From positions 8,115,903 to 8,179,902 of the forward strand of contig CM046332.1 of NCBI GenBank assembly GCA_025403435.1: a DNA stretch of 64,000 nucleotides. Reading direction: 5' to 3'. Source of the stretch: Artocarpus heterophyllus. Its lineage: Eukaryota > Streptophyta > Magnoliopsida > Rosales > Moraceae. Under the pieces are notes generated by a model. The model saw nothing but the letters and a program-made list of their open reading frames with translations. It was not told where the DNA came from and did no database searches. Shown in pieces: positions 56,800-64,000 of the stretch (positions are counted from its first letter, which is position 1; each line of letters starts with the position of its first letter). The position numbers were made by a program, and so were the translations under genes.

Positions 56800-56813
56800 A
56801 TCTCCTACCTGCA
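56800..56813 (-). other. Polypurine tract of copia2
   Basis: The minus strand reads TGCAGGTAGGAGAT immediately before the TTGTTAGACA start of the 3' LTR. Confidence 0.85.
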
Positions 56814-56837
56814 CTAAGTGAGTAAATACGACAAATC

Positions 56838-57400
56838 TCACATCCCCATAGCTTCCACATGCTTCTCGAAGACTCTTCTAGTAAGTGTCTTCGTAAATGG
56901 ATCAGCTAAATTATCCTCTAACACGATCTTGCACACCGTGACATGCTCGCCCTCAACGAAGTCCTTTATCACATGATACTTGCGATCAATATGCTTACTC
57001 TTCTTGTGAAATCTTGGTTCCTTAGCATTAGCTACCGTTGCACTGTTATCACAGTACAATGATACTGCCTTATTATACCAGGAACTACCTCAAGATCCCC
57101 AAGAAACTTACGGAGCCATACTTCTTCTTTCAAAGCATCACTAGCTGCCACATACTCGGCCTCCATCATTGAATCCGAAGTGCAATCTTGCTTCACACTG
57201 CTCCAACCAATGGCACTGTCGCCCAGAGTAAACACAAACCTGAAGTTGATTTTCTAGAATCCAGGCAAGATTGAAAATCTGAGTCAATATATCCTAGAGG
57301 AGTTAAGTCCTCACCCGAATATACAAGCATATACCCTCGAGTCCTTCTCAAGTACTTCAAAATATGCTTTACCCCAACCCAATGGTTTAGTCCTAGATCC
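56838..57400 (-). pseudogene. copia2 RNase H
   Basis: 57032-57235 has AIGWSSVKQDCTSDSMMEAE and YVAASDALKEEVWLRKFLGD; 56838-57059 has MYCDNSATVANAKEPRFHKK, HVIKDFVEGEHVTVCKIVLE and NLADPFTKTL. This is the copia RNase H and polyprotein end. A frameshift separates them at about 57035-57060. This region is absent from copia1. Confidence 0.88.
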
Positions 57401-58330
57401 GCCTAAAATCGACTTATACTCCCGACCGCATAACTAATATCCGGTTGTGTGCAAAGCATGGAATACATGAGACTACCCACTGCCGAAGCATAAGGCACCT
57501 TTTTCATGTATTCTCTTTCTTCATAAGAATTTGGAGAGTCTTTCTTAGAAAGAGTAATTTCAAACCTAGATGGTTGCCCACCTTTCTTGGAATCCTGCAT
57601 TGCAAACGTCTTGAGAATTTTATCTATGTAGCCGGCTTGGGACAAAGCTATCATTTTATTCTTCCTATCTCGAAAGATCTGGATATCGAGAACAAAATTA
57701 GCCTCACCTAAGTCCTTCATGTCAAACTACTTAATCAACCATAATTTGACCGATGACATTACCCCAATGTCATTACCAATTAGCAGAATGTCATCTACAT
57801 AGAGCAGTAGAAAAACCACCTTTCATCCTTAATGTGTTTGTAAACACATGGCTCATCCACATTTTGTGAGAACCTATAAGTCTTGATCACCTTATCAAAT
57901 CTTATGTTCCAAGAACGAGAAGCCTGCTTAAGTTCATAAATTAACTTCAGCAGCTTACAAACCTTACCCTCTTGACCCATGACCTTGAACCCATATGGTT
58001 GTTCCATATAAATGGACTCATCAAGATAGCCATTCAAAAAAGCCATCTTGACATTCATCTATCAAATCTTGTAGTCGAAAGCGACAGCTATGGACAAGAG
58101 AATTCGGATGGACTTAAGCATGGCTACAGGCGAAAAGGTTTCCTAATAATCGATTCCTTCTTTTTGCATATAACCCTTAGCTACTAGTCTAGCCTTAAAG
58201 GTTTTGACCTTTCCATTCACTCCTCTTTTCCTCTTATAGATCCATATCTTGTTCATTTGGTTTAGCGAAGAAGACCTCCCCATTGAACATATACCTCTCA
58301 GGTTGACGCCCGATCCTCCTACTAAGCAGA
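57401..58330 (-). pseudogene. copia2 reverse transcriptase
   Basis: 57403-57720 includes MKDLGEANFVLDIQIFRDR and SAVGSLMYSMLCTQPDISYA. 57795-58058 includes [20 protein letters not shown] and KQASRSWNIRFDKVIKTYRF, with Gln where copia1 has an amber codon. The YVDD box lies near 57797-57810 in a shifted frame. Upstream, to 58330, the sequence matches the start of copia1 RT but is frame-broken. Confidence 0.87.
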
Positions 58331-59280
58331 AGCCCCTCAGGTTGTTGTTAAGGTCTGTATGGTTTTTCTACACTGATCGGAACAGTTTCATTTGGAACCT
58401 CCAGAGTGATCGGATCACTCCTTAACTCCTTAAGCACCACTTTGCTTCGAGGTTTAAAGTCGTCCATGTAACTCTCCTCAAGGAAAGTTGTATTAGTTGA
58501 AACCACGACTTTATTTTCCTTTGGATTATGGAAATAACCCCCTTTTGTCCGTTTTGGATATCCTACAAATACGCAAACTTCCGAACGTGCTTCCAACTTA
58601 TTTGAATCCTTAAACAAGACATGAGCCAGACATCCCCATATGTGAATATGGTTTAAGGATATCTCCTTACTTGTTCACAACTCGTGAGGAGTTTTAGGGA
58701 CCGATTTTGAAGGCACTTTGTTCAAAAGATGACATGCGGTTTGTAGTGCATACCCCAAAAGGATAAAAAGCTAATGATGAATAACTCATCATGGACCTAA
58801 TCATGTCCAATAAAGTCCTATTTCTTCTCTCCGCTATGCCATTCTGTTGCGGAGTGCCCAGCGCAGTCAAATAGGATAAAATCCCATTCTCTAATAAGTA
58901 TCTTGAGAACTCATTAGAAAGGTATTCCCTACCTCGATCGGATCGAAGTGCCTTTATGGGTCTACCCAATTGCTTTTCCACTTCAGCCCAAAACTCCCTA
59001 AACTTGTGACAAGTTTTGATTTTGTGGTGCACCAGGTACACATACCCATATTTTGAGTAATCGTCAATAAAAGTGACGAAGTACTCATACCCTCCTCGTG
59101 CCTAGATGTTCATCGGTCCACAAACATTACTATGCACAAGTTTTAGAATCCCTTGGGCCCTATTGCCCTTAGACCCGAATGGTCTTTTGGTCATTTTACG
59201 CTCCAAACAAGATTCACATTGAGGTATAGATTCCACCTTTAAGTGACTTAAAGGTCCATCCCTTACCAACCTTTGAATCC
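58331..59280 (-). pseudogene. copia2 integrase
   Basis: 58694-59041 carries [19 protein letters not shown] (second catalytic Asp kept) and [20 protein letters not shown] (Glu). 58348-58617 carries VFVGYPKRTKGGYFHNPKEN and the acidic linker to RT. The first catalytic Asp region (about 59080-59140) is in a shifted frame. Confidence 0.87.
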
Positions 59281-60087
59281 TATTCAGGTTAATATGACCA
59301 AGGCGTAAATGCCAAAGATAAATCTTATAGAGTGAGAAGTTTTAAGTCTTTTAGAGTTATTATCATTCATCTCAACATTAAGCAATAAGTCCATCTTAGG
59401 TTTGATAAAATATAGATTATTTTGCATCCATCCAGAATAGATAAAAGATTTGTTTTTATGAATCACCACTTTATCATTAAAAGAAACCAAATAAGGTTCT
59501 TTAAATAAACAAGCTACAGAAATTAAATTCCTTTTAAATTTAGGAACATAAAAGCAATCTTGCAAACATAAATTCGTATAGTTATGAAAATAAAGATGGA
59601 TGTCTCCCACTGCTTCTGCTGAGACTAAGGATCTATCGCCCATCTGAAGCGTGAAGTCCTCATGTAACAGACTTCTCATTTCTTTGAACCCCTACAGAGA
59701 AACACAAACATGACTAGTTGCACAAGAATCTATGACCTAAATGTCACTGGATTTCTCAACCAAACAAGTTTCTAAATATAGAATATCACACCTACCTCCT
59801 TTGGAAAGGAAGTCCTTGCAATGCTTCTTGATATGCCCGACCTTCCCACAAAAGAAGCACTTAAGCTTCTTCAGGTTCTTCTTCTTTTTTTTCTTGCTCT
59901 TGGTATTAGCAGGAATAGAAGACTTCTTGTTCTTGGCCCGTTGCTTCTTTCCATTCCCAGAGTTAGGATTGGAACCAGAAGCAGCTACCATGTTGGCCTC
60001 TCCACCCGCAGGAGACTCCCTGATCAGCAGTTTAAACTCCTGTAACTGTTTTATTAATTTCGTCAAGGTCATATCCCATCTATTGCT
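59281..60087 (-). pseudogene. copia2 gag end, protease and pre-integrase
   Basis: From about 60087 down, the minus strand encodes DMTLTKLIKQLQEFKLLIRE, the lysine-rich stretch, the CCHC knuckle [14 protein letters not shown] and LETCLVEKSSDI. A stop falls just before the protease active-site block at about 59735. 59284-59679 continues with [20 protein letters not shown] and MDLLLNVEMNDNNSKRLKTS. The first two-thirds of gag are missing: copia1 residues before SNRRDMTL have no counterpart. Confidence 0.88.
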
Positions 60088-60099
60088 TCTTTCCATTGT

Positions 60100-60960
60100 A
60101 TACCACTTGTAATTATATCCCGCATGAAACGTAGAATAAAAAAACCACATTCTATGTTTCCTTGTTGTCTTGGACACTTACGTTTGGAATATAGCGTTCC
60201 GTTTGGTCGGTTTGTGACATCGCTTTCTGCTTGAAGCTTCCAATCATTAAGTGCCCTAACAATGTGTCATTTTTAAATGAATTAATAGATGATACAAATA
60301 AATGGGACTAAAAACATTTAATTTAAATTTATAAGAGAATATTAATGCTTACAATCTCATGATTGATACAAAATCCTCACATGGTGAGTGTCTAAGGGGG
60401 TCAAACCAATATATTTGGTCCTCCAATGGCGAAATAAGTCCCAACATCCAATGTTTTCCAACATTGTATGGCAGGAAGAATAATTTCCCCCTCAGTGCTT
60501 GAGCTAATAGGTGGAGGGTAATGTGGCACGCTCTCTACGATCACTCTGTAGGTCTCTTGCAGCACTTGAAACAATGGCCGAAGATATAAAGCCAAAATTT
60601 TGCACCAAGCCTTGAAGTTCACAATATTTCGCCAAAAAAATATAATAGAAAAAAATACAGTCAATTATTTGAAAGCACCTTACAACTCTACCTATATTTT
60701 AAAAATATGAAATAAGGATGAAGTTATTACCTGAGGTATACCAAGATACAGTTTGCCCCGATTTTATCAAAGTTGATGAAGTAGTAAATGTCTTCATACC
60801 CCACATAGATAGGCAATTCATTGCCAGTGACATTTACCGGTATCGGGCACTGAATCGTCGACCCATCGCGCATGAAAGAATGTACGTATAAAGCCAACTG
60901 CATAAATTCTTGGGGTACTAAAGCGAAGTTAAATGCTTGCAGTTGCTCATTAGCAACGGT
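60100..60960 (-). pseudogene. CACTA2 gene 2, Ulp1-like protease domain
   Basis: 60401-60664 holds IVNFKAWCKILALYLRPLFQ, LQETYRVIVESVPHYPPPIS and ILPAIQCWKTLDVGTYF. A shifted frame there gives LPYNVGKHWMLGLIS-type text with the His and YWFDPLRH with the Asp. The Cys region lies near 60110-60150 (HFMRDII-type), beside the break. The gene is split by at least two introns or frameshifts. The fold is Ulp1/C48-like and its activity is unproven. Confidence 0.74.
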
Positions 60961-61460
60961 TTGCTATTGTTCTTGTTCTACCTCAGGTTGTGATTCTCTT
61001 GCTTTTGTAGAGCTTTTCTTTTTTTGGCGTTTCTTTCTGCTTAGATCTTGTGGAACATGGCTAGGCGCTCGACTCGTCTTTGTTAATGTGATGACTTCAA
61101 CTAACCTCTTCGGCCATGCGACAAAGCTTCCGGCTGCTTCACCCACAGTTGTTGCTTCAAATGTTGGAACAGGCAATTCAGCTCTTCTAACTCTGATGGT
61201 AGCGATGCTAACGCACACGTTCTCTTCCACTAATAGTCGTCCATGAACTGTATCAGTTGGAAGACTCTCCATCCACACCTTCCCAAGCGCAACAAGTGCA
61301 CACCCACCATTAACTCTATCCTCAACAAAGAGCTTACATTGTTCGGGCTCTTGACATGAAGGTAACAATTGGACTTCTGGAGCTTATGGAGCTTCTGGAG
61401 GTTCTAGACCTTCTGTTACATTATTGGGAGGGTTACAACTAGCTTTGACGCTGTTGCATT
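60961..61460 (-). pseudogene. CACTA2 gene 2, central domain
   Basis: The open stretch 60964-61368 (134 residues) reads CKLFVEDRVNGGCALVALGK, VWMESLPTDTVHGRLLVEEN, ELPVPTFEATTVGEAAGSFV and a basic linker DLSRKKRQKKKSSTKARES. It matches 36890-37270 of CACTA1. The domain recurs in plant CACTA accessory proteins just before the Ulp1-like fold. No known catalytic motif. Confidence 0.76.
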
Positions 61461-61915
61461 GTTAGATACTATCATTCGTTGACTTGGCATGTCCTTGGGA
61501 AGTGAGCTCCGTCACAAGACCCTACAGTTCTGCAATCTCCATCTGCATCTTCGACATTTGGGAATTCAATTTTGAAGTACCTGATTGGAGGTCGAAGTAT
61601 TGAGACTGCTTCACATACTTCGATTGACCGCGAACATGTCCTGAATGTTTCGGTTTCCTTAGTGCCCTCGTCAAAATGTCATCATTACCGACCGATTGGA
61701 AGCTCCCTTGACTTTGTTGCGTTGTGTATTCATCCTGTAAAACAACACAATCCTTCATCTGGTTTTAAATTACAAATTAATTGTTCGTGGTCAGTAAACT
61801 TACAATCAAGTTCCCAATTTCTGCTACTTTTGGATTTTTGAACTGGCCATCGGGACCTTGATGTGATTTGACCCACAACTCCTCCCGTGTTGGTAGCACG
61901 CCCGTCTTTGTAAAC
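61461..61915 (-). pseudogene. CACTA2 gene 2, Transposase_24-like region
   Basis: 61522-61758 encodes DEYTTQQSQGSFQSVGNDDI, LTRALRKPKHSGHVRGQSKY and a heptad-like SGTSKLNSQMSKMQMEIAEL end that may be a coiled coil. Upstream, beyond a probable short intron (ending TTTTACAG near 61740), lies the LPTREELWVKSHQ-type segment (about 61855-61900). Confidence 0.76.
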
Positions 61916-62119
61916 TATGTTACGCTATATGTTAGTAACATAGTAATGATAGAATAATTTATATATGTAATATGAGTAAGATATTAACGTACCAAGGATT
62001 GCTTGAGCTCTCTATATCCGACTCGGCCAACCATAAAGCAGTATTCATTTTTTGCTCTTATTTTTCTTGCGTTTGATGATAGCAGTTGGAATTTGGTGGA
62101 ACGTCGATACATCACAAAA

Positions 62120-62676
62120 TCTTCCTAATCATCATCGTTTATGGAGGGGTAGTAGTGTACTACCATAGGAGGCCGTTTATATACATTCTGATCCTCCTCT
62201 AGAATAGAAACGTATGGTTGTACGAAGGTAACATAGAGGTCAAATCTGAACCCCTTTGCTAATTCACCGCAAACCTTCAAAGCCCTTTTCCTATACCAAT
62301 CCTCGACTATGAAAGCTGCGTATATCTCTCTCCAAATCACATCTTTTACTTTATCTAAATCCTTAGACCTCCAATCTTTTGTCCATATTAGAACGTTCTC
62401 TCGACTGAGGACTCCGATCCAACTACTTAATTCATGGTCGGGTGCACCTTCTGGTTGGCCTTTTCAATCAAAAGTCACTTCAATTCTTAAACCTTTCTTT
62501 CTCATCCGATGAATTTTTTTCATTAATGTTTCCCTTCACTCAAAGTCTACTTTTGGATCAAATTTGATTCACCTTCGTGGCTTACTGCTTTGGTTTCCCT
62601 TGCAATATTGCGATGAAGATGGAGTGCAATCTTCGTACTCATCCTCGTACTTGTCACTATCAATGGGGCGAGACAT
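62120..62676 (-). pseudogene. CACTA2 gene 2, N-terminal exons
   Basis: The ATG at 62676-62674 opens MSRPIDSDKYEDEYEDC, then TPSSSQYCKGNQSSKPRR and a stop. 62125-62340 then gives MIWREIYAAFIVEDWYRKRA, CGELAKGFRFDLYVTFVQPY and YKRPPMVVHYYPSINDDD. The acidic start and basic stretches are shared with CACTA1. The start choice rests on this shared start region, which follows the AT minisatellite in both copies. Confidence 0.7.
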
Positions 62677-62689
62677 TGTACCTGTGCAA

Positions 62690-63190
62690 AGTATTCCAAA
62701 ACTAACACATACATAATAATATTAAATCATAAACTACACATATTCACATCTTCACATATTCCATTTCTTACATTTTTACACAATTTCACATATGTATTTA
62801 ATTTCACATATTACACATATTCACAAATTTAGAATTTCAATTACATATATAATTTCACAAATTGCACATATTCACATAATTTCACATATTACACATATTT
62901 ACATAACCTTACATATTACACATATGTACAACTTTACATATATTGACATAATTTGACGTATTCAAATCTTGACATATTCACAAGTTTACAATTTCAACAA
63001 CACAATTTCACATATTCATTTCATTTTACATGTTACACATATTGACAAATTCACAATTTCAATTACATATATAATTCCACAAATTACACACATTCACATA
63101 ATTTCAACTCCAATTGTACATATTCACATATCCTCACATAGTACACATTATGCACATCTTTACAACTTTAATTACACAATTTCACAGATG
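62690..63190 (-). repeat. AT-rich minisatellite (TTCACATATT-type) upstream of CACTA2 gene 2
   Basis: Degenerate 10-13 bp units such as ttcacatattacacatattcac. It is the reverse complement of 34976-35545 in CACTA1 and lies in the presumed promoter or leader of gene 2. Confidence 0.82.
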
Positions 63191-63545
63191 GGCGAGGGGC
63201 AGGTGTGGGGTGGGGGGCCTGGCCGAGGGTCAGGCCTAGCGAGTGGGGGGGGGGGGGGTCGTGACTAGGCAAGGGGGGCAAGGGGGGTAGGGGGACTGGG
63301 TGAGGGGGGTGGGGGGGGGGCTGGGCCAGAGGGGGCGACGAGGGTAGGGGGGCTAGGCAACGGTGGTGGGGGGGCCTGGGTGAGGGGGGTGGGGCGGGCT
63401 GGGAGACGGGGGTGGGGGGGCGCTGGGAGACCTGGGTGGGGCGGGCTGGGCGACGGGGGTGGGGGGCCTAGGTGAGGGGGGCTAGGGGGGATGGGCGAGG
63501 GTGGCAAGGGGCGAGGGTGGGGGGTGGGGGTGAGGGGGAAGAGGA
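63190..63545 (-). repeat. G-rich minisatellite (plus strand) in CACTA2
   Basis: About 350 bp of GGGGG runs in units such as gggctgggcgacgggggtgg and gaggggggtggg, with dozens of G-runs of three or more on the plus strand (C-rich on the gene 2 sense strand). The CACTA1 counterpart (34875-34970) is about a quarter as long. Confidence 0.88.
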
Positions 63546-63760
63546 GAGAGAGAAGGAGGGGGAAGAGGAGAGAGAGGGAGGGGGAGCTTACCGGCGGTGG
63601 AGGTGATGGCTGCCCGATGGAGGTGTTGGCGGCGCGGTGGAGGTGATGGCGTCACGGTGGATGCGATTTTAGAGAGCGAGAATGAGGGATTTTAGAGAAA
63701 CAGAGAGAGATTTTAGAGAGATGGAAATAGGGATTTAAGAGAGGAGAATGAGGCATATTG
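63546..63760 (-). other. GA-rich leader region of CACTA2 gene 2
   Basis: GAGAGAGAGG runs, a tggaggtgatggcg repeat (63595-63665) and gattttagagag repeats. It matches 34690-34810 of CACTA1 (CT-rich with CCGCCGCCATTACCTCCACC). No coding call is made. Confidence 0.6.
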
Positions 63761-63814
63761 GGAACCTTGGGTGCGCATAGATATAGGTGGGGTGGCGTGA
63801 ATTTCAAAAATTTG

Positions 63815-64000
63815 AAGAATCCACCTTTCACGGCCGTTTATCAAAAAACCATCATGAAAGACTAGGTCTTCCACGATGCTTTTTCAAAAAACAGTCATGG
63901 AAGACTAGTCTTACGCGATGGTTTTTTGAAAAACTGTCATGTAAGACTAGGTCTTCCACGACCGTTTTTCACAAAAAGGTCATGGAACACTAACTCTTCA
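63815..64000 (-). repeat. Hairpin array of CACTA2 (counterpart of the internal array of CACTA1)
   Basis: Four inverted-repeat units (e.g. TTCCACGATGCTTTTTC then AAAAAACAGTCATGGAA), joined by AGACTAGGTC-type spacers. It continues to the window edge. Confidence 0.85.

Larger units (their letters stand above)
54781..60087 (-). mobile_element. Ty1/copia element copia2, minus strand, 5'-truncated
   Basis: Has the 3' LTR (54781-56799), polypurine tract and pol in copia order on the minus strand. It ends inside gag at about 60087, where it joins CACTA2. The outer LTR end interrupts the RT of element E after CATGGTGATGT. Its missing 5' end (gag start, leader, 5' LTR) prevents a check of the target duplication. 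It is the same family as copia1, but more decayed. Confidence 0.9.
60088..64000 (-). mobile_element. CACTA2, second copy of the CACTA family, minus strand, partial
   Basis: Collinear in reverse with 34385-38140 of CACTA1: hairpin array, CT/C-rich tract, AT minisatellite, and gene 2 with Transposase_24-like and Ulp1-like regions. It lacks the 3' hairpin array and terminus, being broken after the GTGGTATACAA word at the copia2 junction. It runs off the window at 64000, so any tnp2 gene would lie beyond. Its gene 2 is better preserved than in CACTA1. Confidence 0.9.

Noticed and set aside
63265..63507. Proline-rich minus-strand open stretch
   Set aside because: It is a by-product of the G-rich minisatellite; no codon structure or homologue in CACTA1.

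Overview
This window is repeat-rich plant nuclear DNA. I recognise no host gene, tRNA or rRNA in it. Almost everything is transposable-element sequence: Ty3/gypsy and Ty1/copia LTR retrotransposons primed by initiator-Met tRNA (TGGTATCAGAGC-type primer sites), and En/Spm-like CACTA DNA transposons carrying a Tnp2 transposase and a Ulp1-like protease gene. This combination, the 1-3 kb LTRs, the nesting and the decayed reading frames point to pericentromeric or intergenic heterochromatin of a seed plant. The species cannot be told from the sequence.

Layout. 1-2690: the 3' end of a plus-strand Ty3/gypsy chromovirus (element A) and its 3' LTR. 3767-20519: an old minus-strand Ty3/gypsy element (B, ~1.0 kb LTRs) whose gag region is replaced by a minus-strand Tekay/Del-like chromovirus (C, 7818-18713, ~3 kb LTRs), plus a 110-bp inverted scrap of a C-like LTR. 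21739-38903: a CACTA element (CACTA1; TSD AAA) whose tnp2 gene is split by a complete 9.1-kb chromovirus (D, 23243-32339; TSD CCAGA). 39660-41686: a solo copia LTR (minus). 42490-43174: a decayed tandem repeat. 43175-50341: a copia element (copia1, plus) with 5' LTR, primer site, structured leader and a long gag-pol frame, truncated in RNase H. 50342-54780: a truncated minus-strand chromovirus (E). 54781-60087: a second copy of the copia family (copia2, minus) inserted in E, with its 3' LTR but no 5' third. 60088-64000: a second CACTA copy (CACTA2, minus) joined directly to the copia2 gag.

None of the elements looks autonomous, because all carry stops, frameshifts or deletions. Copia1 is nearest to intact: one amber codon in RT, a substituted integrase catalytic aspartate, and no 3' end.

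The signals that ordinary element annotation does not explain are these. (1) A short GC-rich motif, TTCGG-CAGG-CCGAA and variants, is clustered in 12 places and shared between otherwise unrelated Ty3/gypsy and copia LTRs and leaders, often just upstream of the putative TATA box. (2) A run of stem-loops in the copia leader, several presenting the palindromic loop CCCCTAGG, resembles a retroviral packaging/dimerisation region. (3) CACTA hairpin arrays have a regular ~43-bp pitch, with an extra internal array before the second gene in both copies. (4) In-frame stops fall mostly where CAG became TAG. All four are read by eye and need alignment and database searches that I could not run.
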